Shown: positions 34,165-43,796, numbered from the stretch's first letter. The stretch is DNA of 64,000 nt from Oceanispirochaeta crateris (GCF_008329965.1 NZ_CP036150.1:1240001-1304000), one strand, 5' to 3'. Notes: generated by a model not told the origin, from the letters alone. A program made the numbers and translations.

Positions 34165-35084
34165 ACGCTCCCCCTTATTAAAGCAACGAGTGCAATCATT
34201 GTTATTATCAGGGATAATAACGTAATTTTTAAGCATATGTCTATCTTAGTGCTATTCAATAAACTGCTCCCACCATGGAGGCGATACTCTCCTTTCTTCA
34301 TGAGGGTCACATCCAATGCACCAGCCATGGCGCTCATGGTCCAACCGGCATTGGGGCTGGCTGTCTTTTTACGGTCTTTTAGTAAGCAGTAAAAACCTCT
34401 TCTCAGGGAGGCTCGCGGATGCAAAAATGCGGCTAGAAGAATCATAAGGGCAGAGATCCGTGCAGGCAAGTAGTTCAAAAATGAGTCACACCAAGCCGTA
34501 AATTTTCCAATCCATTCGAATTCTTCATTTCTATAGGCGATCATAGAATCGGATGTATTTATAAACCTGTATGCCCAACTTCCGCTGAGTCCAAAAATAA
34601 GATAATAAAACACAGGAGATGTGAAACTATCAGTGATATTTTCAGAAAGAGATTCGATAACACAGGAACATATCTCTTTTTCGGATAATTCATCAGTATT
34701 CCTACTCACAAGATGAAATGATGTCTGTTTTCTGGCTTCTACCAGATTTCCTTTTTCGAGCTCTTCCTTAATGATCTTTCCACTTTTCAGTAAAGACCGT
34801 ATTGAAAAGGAGACTTTTAACAAGGGAATACTAAAAAGTGTGATGAGAAGAGAAAAGGGTACTGATATTTTCGAAATAAGATGCACACTTCCAGCAAACA
34901 GAAGAACTCCTGTCAAAATCAGAAGAAATCCCCAAAGAAATTCAACGATTTGACTCTTATGGGGACATTTTTTGTAAAACCAGTGAATATAAGTGCCCAT
35001 CCAGACGGTGGGATGAAATTTAGAAGGAGGTTCTCCCAGTAAAAAATCTAGAAAAACTGCAAATATAAGAATTAATTCAGACAT
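34140..35084 (-). CDS. cbiB: Adenosylcobinamide-phosphate synthase
   Basis: 314 residues, four or five membrane segments. FLLGEPPSKFHPTVWMG is the N-terminal signature of CbiB; LVSRNTDELSEKEI and AYRFINTSDSMIAYRNEEFEWIG (positions roughly 168-190) are further family regions. It attaches the aminopropanol arm to adenosylcobyric acid. First gene of the operon cbiB-cobD-cobU-cobT-cobS, so the late nucleotide-loop steps are together while ring-forming genes are not here. The 149-base upstream gap has no recognisable cobalamin riboswitch. Confidence 0.9.
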   Translation of the reverse strand: MSELILIFAVFLDFLLGEPPSKFHPTVWMGTYIHWFYKKCPHKSQIVEFLWGFLLILTGVLLFAGSVHLISKISVPFSLLITLFSIPLLKVSFSIRSLLKSGKIIKEELEKGNLVEARKQTSFHLVSRNTDELSEKEICSCVIESLSENITDSFTSPVFYYLIFGLSGSWAYRFINTSDSMIAYRNEEFEWIGKFTAWCDSFLNYLPARISALMILLAAFLHPRASLRRGFYCLLKDRKKTASPNAGWTMSAMAGALDVTLMKKGEYRLHGGSSLLNSTKIDICLKITLLSLIITMIALVALIRGSVWALNMVV

Positions 35085-35233
35085 AATATTTTATACCATA
35101 TCATAACAAGAATGACATTCCTGTTTTTATATTTTAATGACGTGTTATAAAAAAATAATAGGTTTGATTAAAAATCTTTGAGCATGTACTATAAGGATAT
35201 TATTAGTTTATCCATTGTGGAATCAGAACATAC

Positions 35234-36775
35234 ATGCAAAAAAAAGATGCCGATCAGAAAATTAAAAAGCTAGAAACCCTCAGTACAGGCGAACTGGTTA
35301 CTTTGGTAACCACTCTTGAAGAAGAGAGGGAATCTCTCATCAGCCAGGTTGGGGAATTAGCGATTGAGTACAAGAATATTCAACAGCAGAATTCTGATCT
35401 GAAAAGACGTGTTGTCCTCAATCATAAAACTGGTCTTCAAAATCATGTCAAAGCCAATGAAGATATCAATAGGCTCCTGGATAAACGCTTTGAACGGGAT
35501 GATATGTCGCCCATCGCCTTTATCCTCGTTAAACTAAATGAGAATTTTGAAGCCATTAACAAGGCTCTAAAACCCTCTATCAGTGAATGGGTTCTGTATC
35601 AGATAGGTGTCAGGCTGACAGAGCTCAGTGGACCTGAAAATACTGTATATCATACAAGAGAGGATGAGTTTCTCATTGTCTATGAAAGTATGACAGATGA
35701 AAGCCGTTTGCACATGTTTCTTCAGCTTCTTAATGAAGAGTTGAAGCGGCCACATATCTTCTCTGGATATAACATATCCATCGATTCCAGTTGCGGAATC
35801 TCTTTGTTTCCTAAACATGGTCTTGAAAGAAACGCCTTACTTCATAATTCCGATATCGCCTTGAGTTATGCCTTCAAACAGCATCTTACCTATACAATTT
35901 TTACTGATGAGATCAGTAATCTAGTTATTCAGAAAATGGAGCTTCAAAATAGTATTATCAAGGCTTTGGAAAAACAGGCTATCAAAGAAATCAATAAGCA
36001 GTTTTATCTTAATTATCAGCCCATATTGACGATTGAAATCAATAGCGATTCTTTCACTGTAATAGATGTGAAAGCAGAATCTCTTATCCGCTGGAATCAT
36101 CCTGAAAAGGGAGGAATAAAACCCGATGATTTTATCCCTCTGGCAGAAGAAACAGGCCTCATAATCCCTCTGGGGAACTGGGTACTCTTCAGCGCAGCCC
36201 GTCAGCTTCAAAACTGGCACAATAAAAACTGTCATGATGTTCAAATATCAGTCAATGTCTCCCCAAGGCAGTTTTACGATTCAGAACTCGTTGATACATT
36301 TAAGCGGATGGTAGAGACCTATGATATCGATCCCTCAGATCTTAAGATTGAATTAACTGAAAATAGTCTCATTGATAATCCGGTGAATGCCATCAAGAAG
36401 TTAAATCAGCTTAGAGAAGCGGGTTTTCACATTTCACTCGATGATTTTGGAACGGGGTATTCTTCACTGAATTATCTCAAGGACCTCCCGGTTGATACGG
36501 TCAAAATTGATAAATCATTTATCAACAAGATTGATAATAATCAATTGGATCAATCTATTTTGAAGGGTATCCTCTACTTTATCAGAGAATTAAACTATGA
36601 TCTTATCGTAGAAGGTGTTGAAACTCTGGAGCAGTTGAAGAGTCTGGTGGAAATGGGATGCCGCTCATTTCAGGGGTATTTCTTTTCTTCAGCTCTTTCA
36701 GAGAGTGACTTTATCAAATATAGAAAAAAAATTCTTGGTAAAAAATTCAACATAACCACCTGGAACTTACCTTAA
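35234..36775 (+). CDS. c-di-GMP phosphodiesterase with degenerate GGDEF and intact EAL domain
   Basis: 513 residues, cytoplasmic, no membrane segment. Residues about 5-65 form a coiled coil. A GGDEF domain follows in which the signature reads REDEF (HTREDEFLIVY), so cyclase activity is unlikely. The EAL domain (about 250-505) has ESL in place of EAL (the Glu kept), NVSPRQF, ELTENSL, LDDFGTGYSSL, VKIDKSF and EGVETLEQL, so all usual catalytic residues for c-di-GMP hydrolysis appear present. Divergent from cbiB; overlaps the convergent SGNH gene by four bases. Confidence 0.9.
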   Translation: MQKKDADQKIKKLETLSTGELVTLVTTLEEERESLISQVGELAIEYKNIQQQNSDLKRRVVLNHKTGLQNHVKANEDINRLLDKRFERDDMSPIAFILVKLNENFEAINKALKPSISEWVLYQIGVRLTELSGPENTVYHTREDEFLIVYESMTDESRLHMFLQLLNEELKRPHIFSGYNISIDSSCGISLFPKHGLERNALLHNSDIALSYAFKQHLTYTIFTDEISNLVIQKMELQNSIIKALEKQAIKEINKQFYLNYQPILTIEINSDSFTVIDVKAESLIRWNHPEKGGIKPDDFIPLAEETGLIIPLGNWVLFSAARQLQNWHNKNCHDVQISVNVSPRQFYDSELVDTFKRMVETYDIDPSDLKIELTENSLIDNPVNAIKKLNQLREAGFHISLDDFGTGYSSLNYLKDLPVDTVKIDKSFINKIDNNQLDQSILKGILYFIRELNYDLIVEGVETLEQLKSLVEMGCRSFQGYFFSSALSESDFIKYRKKILGKKFNITTWNLP

Positions 36776-37452
36776 GAATTGTGCTTTAGAACAATGGTTT
36801 CAAGTTGATGGGACAAGATTTTTGAGATTCTCAGATAGGACTCTCTATTCAAATGTATATTATCAATAAATATATTTTCTTCCATACTAAAGACATCATA
36901 AATATTGAGAAGAGGATAGCCTTTTTGTGATGTATAGGAGACCAGGGCCGGTATAATTGCAGATCTTACTTTTCCGTCATCAATGCCAAATAGATTAATG
37001 CCACTCGGTGGAGGAGTCATAACAACAACACTGGCACCTTGAGAGCTCAATGTCTTGATAATATTATTCAACCCTTGGATATAGGCTTCAGTAGAAGTCC
37101 AGTTTTCCTCTTTTGAATCATTACTGCCCAACATGACAACCAAAATATCGGGATTCCAATTCAAAATTTGATCATAGGGTTGATTCAAATAATAATCTTC
37201 TGATGATTCTACCGCACAGGCTCCGTTAATACCAAAATTCATGACCTCAAACCCTGGAGGCAGGAGTTTCTCTAATTGAGCCGGATAACTATTAACTCCT
37301 CTAAAAAACAAACCATACCCGTATGTGAGGCTATCTCCAATACAGGCTATTTTAATGGCACTTGCTTTTGCTGTAGAAGCAGAAATACCCGAGACTGAGA
37401 GTATGGATGTCAGATAAAAGAAAATAATCCGTCTGAAATTAGTCATTCTCAT
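36772..37452 (-). CDS. SGNH/GDSL hydrolase, secreted
   Basis: 226 residues with a signal peptide. The blocks are all visible: IACIGDSLTYGYGL (catalytic Ser), NFGINGACAV (Gly), VVMLGSNDSKEE (Asn) and IDNIHLNRESY (Asp and His). Such enzymes hydrolyse esters, including acyl groups on lipids and O-acetyl groups on sugars; the substrate cannot be told. An alternative ATG lies two codons later (37446). Convergent with the EAL gene and divergent from 37508. Confidence 0.85.
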   Translation of the reverse strand: MRMTNFRRIIFFYLTSILSVSGISASTAKASAIKIACIGDSLTYGYGLFFRGVNSYPAQLEKLLPPGFEVMNFGINGACAVESSEDYYLNQPYDQILNWNPDILVVMLGSNDSKEENWTSTEAYIQGLNNIIKTLSSQGASVVVMTPPPSGINLFGIDDGKVRSAIIPALVSYTSQKGYPLLNIYDVFSMEENIFIDNIHLNRESYLRISKILSHQLETIVLKHNS

Positions 37453-37507
37453 GATTATAATGTATCTTATTGCTAATGTTCAATTGCTGATGAGGAGAGT
37501 CTACAAT

Positions 37508-38032
37508 ATGGGATTTGCGAAAGAAATGAATCCGGAAGTGCTGCAGCATTTACAACTCCTGGCGGGAAAAGACAAGACCCTGGATGAAAACTATCTCAAG
37601 GATTTAATCAAGGCATGGCAGAAGAAAGAGCGAACATTTATGAAACAGGTTCGCTCTTATCATATGACCATCGAATCGGAAATTCCCTCACAGGAGAGCC
37701 GAGCCTTTATAGTCTTAACCTTTTCAGGGTCAATATTGGGAGTGGGTCCCAGCCAAAGCAATGGTTCAAGGCAGGTCATTTATGCCAGTGTCGGCTTACG
37801 CAAGGAAGTCCCTGAAAAGCTCCTGGAAGACAATATCACTTTAAATAGTCCTGTAAAACTGGATAAGGAAGTCCTTTTTAAGGGAGGAACTCTCCAAAAA
37901 AGTTCACCTGTGTATAAGATTGCTCTTATGAAGGAGGCGCTTCCCCAAACACAAACACGTCAACTTAAAGATGCGACACAGATCATGACGAAAGAATTTG
38001 TAAGCATCAACAATACGATCATACCGGAATAA
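37508..38032 (+). CDS. Conserved-looking protein of unknown function at the head of the kinase operon
   Basis: 174 residues from ATG 37508, with GAGGAGAG upstream; a longer frame from 37451 lacks a ribosome site. The N-terminal half is helical (NPEVLQHLQLLAGKD, LIKAWQKKERTFMKQV); the middle is a beta-rich domain (AFIVLTFSGSILGVGP, RQVIYASVGLRKEV). There is no signal peptide or membrane segment. Its stop adjoins the phosphoesterase start, so it belongs to the same operon as the kinase, FHA and vWA genes. I do not recognise the family. Confidence 0.65.
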   Translation: MGFAKEMNPEVLQHLQLLAGKDKTLDENYLKDLIKAWQKKERTFMKQVRSYHMTIESEIPSQESRAFIVLTFSGSILGVGPSQSNGSRQVIYASVGLRKEVPEKLLEDNITLNSPVKLDKEVLFKGGTLQKSSPVYKIALMKEALPQTQTRQLKDATQIMTKEFVSINNTIIPE

Positions 38033-39067
38033 ATGATGAATCCACTCAATTACGACCAATTGCTCAGTGAATTGATAAGAATAGAAAAAGCTCAGTCGCC
38101 TGATCCATTAGAAAGTCTTAGCGAAAATTTGAGTCTTGCAGTGACAAGTTTAAACTCTCAAAACCCTCTCATTAGACCCCAAGATAGCTTGGGACGGGGA
38201 GGAGGCCTCATCTTTTTGAATACAGAGCTTCCTTTGCTCATATTGCCCGATCTCCATGCCAGAAAGGATTTTCTTTTAAAAGTGCTCCTCTCAGAAATGA
38301 TGAGTGGTGGCACCGTCCTGGAATGGCTGCGGGATAAAAGGATTCAGATTCTGTGCGTCGGCGATGGTTTCCATGCTGAAAAAAGGGCCCACAAGCGCTG
38401 GGTCAAGAGCCTGGATGAGTATAAAACGAACTATCGAAGACATAAAAACATGGACAAGGAAATGGCGGAGAGCCTGGGATTGATGCAGATGATCATGCTT
38501 TTACAGTCTTTTTTTCCCGATCACTTCTTTTTTCTCAAGGGAAACCATGAAAATATCCTGAATGAAGAGGGCCGTGGGAATCATCCCTTTGGAAAGTTTG
38601 TGTATGAAGGTGAGATGGTGAAATCCTGGACCGAAAAGTTTTTGGGAAAATCATTCCTTTATGCCTATTCGGAATACGAACATTCACTACCGTTTATGGC
38701 GTTGGCCAACAATCTGATCATCTCTCATGCAGAACCAAGAGAGTACTATTCACCTGAAGAGATTATTGAAATACATGAATATGAGAACATCAAACTTGGA
38801 TTGACCTGGACTGCTAATAATCAGGCAGATGAAGACTCGGTCTCTTCCATCCTGGATGATTATTCTCGCCGTTTTAATCGGGACTTCACTCATTATATAG
38901 GAGGTCATAGAACGATAAACACACTCTACAACCTCCGGGCATCAGGCAGATTTGTACAGATTCATAATCCTATGATAAGGGTAGTATTGATCACCGACCA
39001 GCAGGAGAGATTCAATCCAGATAAAAACATTTCAGATCTAGACACCTTAAGGAGCCTGCCCCTATGA
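38033..39067 (+). CDS. PPP-like metallophosphoesterase
   Basis: 344 residues, cytoplasmic. Metallophosphatase blocks appear in order: LPDLHARKD (for GDxHG), CVGDGFHAEKR (for GDxxDR), FLKGNHENIL (GNHE), LIISHAEPRE (for HGG) and YIGGHRTINT. This order fits PPP-family serine/threonine phosphatases, though the second and fourth blocks deviate. It overlaps the Ser/Thr kinase gene by four bases, so it may reverse the kinase's phosphorylation. A second ATG follows directly and could be the start. Confidence 0.8.
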   Translation: MMNPLNYDQLLSELIRIEKAQSPDPLESLSENLSLAVTSLNSQNPLIRPQDSLGRGGGLIFLNTELPLLILPDLHARKDFLLKVLLSEMMSGGTVLEWLRDKRIQILCVGDGFHAEKRAHKRWVKSLDEYKTNYRRHKNMDKEMAESLGLMQMIMLLQSFFPDHFFFLKGNHENILNEEGRGNHPFGKFVYEGEMVKSWTEKFLGKSFLYAYSEYEHSLPFMALANNLIISHAEPREYYSPEEIIEIHEYENIKLGLTWTANNQADEDSVSSILDDYSRRFNRDFTHYIGGHRTINTLYNLRASGRFVQIHNPMIRVVLITDQQERFNPDKNISDLDTLRSLPL

Positions 39068-40953
39068 GCCGTATCCCTTCAAAAATTGGAAAATATGAAA
39101 TCGAAGATAAAATTGCAGAAGGAGGAATGGGGGCGGTTTTCAAAGGAACTCATCCAACGCTGGATCGTCCGGTTGTACTGAAAAAACTCATGATGAGCAC
39201 CAATGAGCATCTGATTGAAAGGTTTCGTAGAGAAGCAAAAATCATGATGGAGTTCAGCAATGAGAATATAGTCCGGGTCTATGATCATTTTAAAAATGCC
39301 TCAGCCTATTACATAGTCCAGGAATTGGTGGATGGTAAATCTGTTGATGTCATTTTAAAAAAAGAGCGATACCTTCGATACGATGAAGCCCTTTATATCT
39401 TTTACTATGCCTGCAAAGCCTTGGATTATGCTCATAAGAATCAGGTTGTCCACCGGGATATAAAACCGGCCAACATCCTCGTTTCCAAGGGAGGAGAAAT
39501 CAAACTTGTAGACTTTGGAATCGCCCAGTCTGATGAGGAAGAGGAATCTTTAACAAAAGAGGGTATGGCCCTAGGAACCCCCTCCTATATGGCTCCTGAA
39601 CAATACGACGACTCTAGAAATGTGACGTTCAAGGCAGACATTTACTCCCTTGGCATCATGCTTTATGAAATGGTTACAGGCAAAAAGCCCTATCCCGGCA
39701 AGATGAATCCAGACACTCTGATGAAAATACACAAGGGCAAATTCGTGCCTCCCAGGAAAATAAATCCAACACTCCCTTCGGGAATCAACTGGTATATTCG
39801 AAAATGTATACAGGCGAAACCTCAAAAGAGAGCTGCATCGGTTTCTCTTCTGCTGTCGAAACTCGAAAAATGGTTTCAATCAACCGACATAGAAAGGATC
39901 AAAAATGACTTGATTAGAATTGTTAATGATCAGGAAAGAGTTCCTCATAAATCTGTTAGGAAGAACAAGGTTTTTAAGTGGTACACCCTGGTAGTTCTTT
40001 TGTTTCTTATTTCAGCAGGCGGGTATTATCTATATAGCACGGGATTTCATTATAGAACGATTTTTGCTTCTCGGTATGGCGGATTCCATTTGACACAAAA
40101 GATTGCTTCCCCCTTGAATCCCATAGAGAACTATCGGATCGAAACCATTGTATTCAAGGATGCAGGGGGAAGGATATCTGATGAGAAAGCGAAAACCCTC
40201 TTGTATGGAGTGGATAAAAAACTGGACGACGGCTCAATCATGATTCAGTCACCCGATGTCTTCCTGCCTCCGGGCTCTTACTGGCTAAAAACATCGATCA
40301 ATGAAAAAGTATACTGGCAGAATATATTCATTCCCCCTTTTAGTAATGCCTTCATGAACCTGAAGCCAGCTCCAGTGATGACCTTCGTCCTTGACTGGCC
40401 CGTAGAAAAGCCTAAACCTCTGAACCTTCAGATGGATGTCCGCAGCAGGTATGACGGGCGAAACTTGAATGATTATGCGCTTTTGACAGTAGAAATAAAC
40501 CACCAGTTCGTTCCACTCGATGACTTAGAGCAAAAACTGATGACAGGGAAAAGTTATAATTTCAAAGTAGAAGTAGAAGGCTATTATCCGCAGATATATG
40601 ACCTAGGGATTAAGATTCATCAGGATCAATTGATTCTAAATCCGAGAATGATACCCAAAGAAGGTTTTATCAGACTGAAGAGCTCTCAGGATTTGTCCGC
40701 ATCGCTCAAGATTCTCATAGATGACAAAGATGTGATTATCCCGGGGGGTCTCTCTTCTGAAATGATCAGTACCTCAGAACTGACCGGTTTAAAAAAGATT
40801 CCCTTAACCCCGGGAACTTATACTTTTGAATTCCAAGCGGGTAAAATACATAAGACCAAAGATGTCACCATAAGAATTGGAGAAGAAACGGTCTTAACAC
40901 TGGAACTCAATACAGAAAAAAAGAAGATAAACAATTTACTAATCAAGGAGTAA
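39064..40953 (+). CDS. Membrane serine/threonine protein kinase
   Basis: 629 residues. Residues about 8-270 form an STK domain: glycine loop AEGGMGAV, VVLKKL lysine, HRDIKPANIL near 130, DFGIAQ near 150, GTPSYMAPEQYDD, and a C-lobe that ends LLLSKLEKWF. A basic linker follows, then one membrane segment near 304-325, then about 300 extracytoplasmic residues of beta-rich PEGA-like units (LPPGSYWLKT, ISTSELTGLKK, LTPGTYTFEF). The layout is that of PknB/Stk receptors but without PASTA repeats. The domain outside may sense an envelope ligand. Operon with a phosphoesterase and FHA proteins. Confidence 0.9.
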   Translation: MSRIPSKIGKYEIEDKIAEGGMGAVFKGTHPTLDRPVVLKKLMMSTNEHLIERFRREAKIMMEFSNENIVRVYDHFKNASAYYIVQELVDGKSVDVILKKERYLRYDEALYIFYYACKALDYAHKNQVVHRDIKPANILVSKGGEIKLVDFGIAQSDEEEESLTKEGMALGTPSYMAPEQYDDSRNVTFKADIYSLGIMLYEMVTGKKPYPGKMNPDTLMKIHKGKFVPPRKINPTLPSGINWYIRKCIQAKPQKRAASVSLLLSKLEKWFQSTDIERIKNDLIRIVNDQERVPHKSVRKNKVFKWYTLVVLLFLISAGGYYLYSTGFHYRTIFASRYGGFHLTQKIASPLNPIENYRIETIVFKDAGGRISDEKAKTLLYGVDKKLDDGSIMIQSPDVFLPPGSYWLKTSINEKVYWQNIFIPPFSNAFMNLKPAPVMTFVLDWPVEKPKPLNLQMDVRSRYDGRNLNDYALLTVEINHQFVPLDDLEQKLMTGKSYNFKVEVEGYYPQIYDLGIKIHQDQLILNPRMIPKEGFIRLKSSQDLSASLKILIDDKDVIIPGGLSSEMISTSELTGLKKIPLTPGTYTFEFQAGKIHKTKDVTIRIGEETVLTLELNTEKKKINNLLIKE

Positions 40954-40957
40954 ACTT

Positions 40958-41842
40958 ATGAATTCAAGCGGTAGATATGTTGTAGCACTCTGCATGGGAT
41001 TGTCCGCGGCGCTTTTGGGCTGGTCTGTCCTGGAACTAATACTCTCTTTACAAAATTATTTTCCGGGATATACATTACTCCTTCTGGCAACAGGTGGACT
41101 CACGGGAGCCGTGATGACCGCCGTAATGGCTTCCATTGAAGGAATCCTTCATAAAAATACAGTAAAAATTCATAAGGAATGGTCCCTTGGTTTCTTGTGG
41201 GGCCTGGCTGGAGGAATGATTGGAGCTTTAGGTGGCCAGTACCTATTTACCCTGATTCTTCCTAGCACTCTCATGCCGGAGTCCTATATTTACCCCTATT
41301 ATGGGGCAAGGATTGTGAGTTGGGCATTTTTGGGAGCCTTTATCGGGACCGCCGAAGGAATAAGATCCAGGTCAAATCAAAAACTCACTGCCGGACTGAT
41401 AAGCGGTATCCTTGCTGGTCTAGTAGGGGGGTCAATCGTGGAAACAGCCATGCTTTTTTTCCCCCAAGATAGTTGGCTTAAACTCCCAGGATTTATGATC
41501 ATGGGAATCGGTACGGCGGTTCTAACAATCTTCATTGAAGAAAAAACATCTCCCGGCGTATTCAGAGTGCTCAACGGTGTCTCTAAAGGTCGTAAATATT
41601 TGTTAAACCAGCGAAAGGTAACCCTAGGGAGCAAACATTCTTGCGATATCTCTCTTCAGGGAGACGAAAAAATTCCTGATTTAGCCGTGATACTCAAAAG
41701 AAAAGGCAAAGAAATGACCCTGGAAAGCAAAGAAGGATTTTCTGTTTCGGTTAACGATGAAATGACCCATAAAACCACGTTAAAGTATGAGGATGTTGTT
41801 AAAATAGGAAACTTGAAATTTCTGTATGAGGTAAATTCATGA
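40958..41842 (+). CDS. Polytopic membrane protein with C-terminal FHA domain
   Basis: 294 residues. Six or so membrane helices rich in glycine occupy residues about 5-195 (GLSAALLGWSVLELIL, TGGLTGAVMTAVMAS, GLAGGMIGALGGQYLF). Residues about 205-294 form a cytoplasmic FHA domain (VLNGVSKGRKYLLNQRKVTLG, HSCDISLQGD, SVSVNDEMTHKTTLKYED, KIGNLKFLYEV). FHA domains bind phosphothreonine, so the neighbouring kinase is the likely partner. Follows the kinase by four bases and overlaps the vWA gene by four. Confidence 0.85.
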   Translation: MNSSGRYVVALCMGLSAALLGWSVLELILSLQNYFPGYTLLLLATGGLTGAVMTAVMASIEGILHKNTVKIHKEWSLGFLWGLAGGMIGALGGQYLFTLILPSTLMPESYIYPYYGARIVSWAFLGAFIGTAEGIRSRSNQKLTAGLISGILAGLVGGSIVETAMLFFPQDSWLKLPGFMIMGIGTAVLTIFIEEKTSPGVFRVLNGVSKGRKYLLNQRKVTLGSKHSCDISLQGDEKIPDLAVILKRKGKEMTLESKEGFSVSVNDEMTHKTTLKYEDVVKIGNLKFLYEVNS

Positions 41843-43257
41843 AAAATAATTACAAACGTCTCTATTCTATTCTGATGATTTTTTGGGTCCTGTCACCTCT
41901 TTACTCACAGGAAAATGTTGCTATAACCGGTGTAGATACAAGCAAAATGCTCAAAAACGGCCTCATACATCTGTACGTATCATTTGCTGATACCATCACA
42001 GAAGAAGACCTTCCCGGGAAAGAAGATTTTATTTTAAACGAATTTGATTTTGACAGTGATGAATGGAAAGAGGAAGAAATCAAAGATGTTCAATATAACG
42101 GATTTAAACAGGAAGAGATTTCATTCATCTTGTTAATTGATAATTCTGGCAGTATGTACGACACCCTCGCAGGAATACCTACAGAAGAAAATGATTCACA
42201 AAGGATATTCTTTGTTCTCAAAGCCCTGCAGGATTTATTCTCATCAACAAGAGAATTTAAGGACTCACTTGCCTTATATACATTTAACACCAATATTGAA
42301 AAAATCAGCAGTTTTACATCAGATAGAAATCAACTGCTAAATAGTTTGTCACAAATCACTCAGCCCACAGCCGAAGAATCTTACACCGAACTCTATAGAG
42401 CCATGCAGCTTGCCTCGGATGAATTGAGTAAAAGACCAGGAAGAAAAGTTCTTATACTTCTGAGTGATGGAGAAAACTATACATACTCTGAAAACAAAAA
42501 AACACCTCACCCTCTGTGGGGAAACAACCTCATCCAAATTGAAGATGTTGAAAGTTCTTTACAGAAAAGAGGGATCACCCTGTACACAATTCATTACGCC
42601 CGTTCTTCAGACCCGTCGCTGGTGCAAGTGTCCACCCAGAGCGGAGGGAGTTCCTATCCCGTAGCGTCTAAGGATGAACTACTCCTGGCTTATAGGGAAA
42701 TACACAGTAAGATCAATAGAGAATTCAGAGTATCCTATAAACCGAAAGTATCTAATTTCAGGGAACGACTGGTCTCCGTCAGTGCGTCTAATAAAGGAAC
42801 CAGTCCGGAATTCTCATTTAGGTGGGAAACATTCTGGGGATTAACCCCTGTTCTCCCCTGGTGGGTCTACTGTGTACTAACTCTTTTGTCTCTGATGATT
42901 GTTTTCATTATACACAAAACACCATTTGAGAAGATTTATACCTTTCCCCACCTAGAAGTTCTTTCTCCCTATGAATCCGAAAAAACCATTATTCAGATAT
43001 CAGAAAACAAGACAATGATAGCGGTTGGCCGGGAACAGACGGTCATTATGGATGAGGGGGAATTTAAAAATAAAAATGATGATGAAACGGGGATTACAAT
43101 CATAAAAGGACCAGATGGAAAGTACCAGATGGAAGCCGATCATGAAATAATGGTAAACAACAAGACGGTCATATCCAGAGAGCTGGAACCGGGAGATGTG
43201 ATTCGAAGCGAAGGAACACTCATAATCTTTGATGAACCGGAAGAAGATAAAAAGTGA
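41839..43257 (+). CDS. Exported vWA protein with membrane segment and FHA-like tail
   Basis: 472 residues with a signal peptide ending SPLYSQ. The von Willebrand A domain (about 85-300) has the MIDAS motif LIDNSGSM (DxSxS) and LLSDGEN. A membrane segment lies near 338-358, after which a cytoplasmic region of about 110 residues looks like a degenerate FHA fold (ITIIKGPDGKYQMEADHE, MVNNKTVISRELEPGDVIRSEG). So a periplasmic metal-dependent binding domain is joined to a phospho-reading fold. It is the last gene of the kinase operon. Confidence 0.8.
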   Translation: MKNNYKRLYSILMIFWVLSPLYSQENVAITGVDTSKMLKNGLIHLYVSFADTITEEDLPGKEDFILNEFDFDSDEWKEEEIKDVQYNGFKQEEISFILLIDNSGSMYDTLAGIPTEENDSQRIFFVLKALQDLFSSTREFKDSLALYTFNTNIEKISSFTSDRNQLLNSLSQITQPTAEESYTELYRAMQLASDELSKRPGRKVLILLSDGENYTYSENKKTPHPLWGNNLIQIEDVESSLQKRGITLYTIHYARSSDPSLVQVSTQSGGSSYPVASKDELLLAYREIHSKINREFRVSYKPKVSNFRERLVSVSASNKGTSPEFSFRWETFWGLTPVLPWWVYCVLTLLSLMIVFIIHKTPFEKIYTFPHLEVLSPYESEKTIIQISENKTMIAVGREQTVIMDEGEFKNKNDDETGITIIKGPDGKYQMEADHEIMVNNKTVISRELEPGDVIRSEGTLIIFDEPEEDKK

Positions 43258-43284
43258 AAACGTCATCATGGCAAACAAGAGAGC

Positions 43285-43313
43285 TTGTCATGAAAGACTA
43301 ATTCCTATATTAT
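43285..43313 (+). promoter_or_regulatory. Promoter for the PUR-domain gene
   Basis: TTGTCA at 43285-43290 and TATTAT at 43308-43313, spacer 17. Each box has one mismatch to consensus. The ribosome site GAAGGAA precedes the gene start at 43347. Confidence 0.65.
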
Positions 43314-43346
43314 CCACGTCACACATCAAAAGAGAAGGAATATACA

Positions 43347-43796
43347 ATGGGACAACGAGGAGAAGTCTTTACTTTAAAACGTTTTGTAGAAGAGGGCGGA
43401 CTTACCTATTTTTTCAATGTCAAGGAGAACCGCTATGGTGACCTTTTTTTAAATTTAGTTGAAAGTCGAAAAAAGGAAAATCGATTCGTTCGTTTTTCAC
43501 TCATTGTTTATTCTGAAGATTTCAAAAAGTTTGCAGATGTTATGGAAACAGCTGTAACAAAGCTGAAAGCTTCTTCCCGGGATTGGGAATATGAACTCAA
43601 AACTGGTTCTGGGAAAAGAAAATACACATTCAATATCAAATCTGCAAAGAATGGAGAGTTATACCTGATCCTAGCGGAAAGCCGTGTAGGTACAGATGAA
43701 AACTATGAAAATGTTTCCATTCGTGTCTTCAAAAAAAATCTGCAAACCTTCTTAGAAGGTTTTGATCAGGCCGCCAGTCATATGACTCCCGCATAA
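43347..43796 (+). CDS. PUR-domain DNA/RNA-binding protein (BpuR type)
   Basis: 149 residues. It begins GQRGEVFTLKRFVEEGGLT and contains two related repeat halves: YFFNVKENRYGDLFLNLVESRK near the start, and YTFNIKSAKNGELYLILAESRV later (each about 22 residues). This is the PUR fold seen in Borrelia BpuR and in DUF3276 proteins, which bind single-stranded nucleic acid and regulate genes. Both halves lie close to canonical. It has its own promoter and terminator, so it is monocistronic, and it sits near smc as in Borrelia, where the two genes are also neighbours. Confidence 0.85.
   Translation: MGQRGEVFTLKRFVEEGGLTYFFNVKENRYGDLFLNLVESRKKENRFVRFSLIVYSEDFKKFADVMETAVTKLKASSRDWEYELKTGSGKRKYTFNIKSAKNGELYLILAESRVGTDENYENVSIRVFKKNLQTFLEGFDQAASHMTPA

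Noticed and set aside
35085-35233. Cobalamin riboswitch upstream of cbiB
   Set aside because: The gap is 149 bases, AT-rich, and has no B12-box-like sequence that I can see on either strand.
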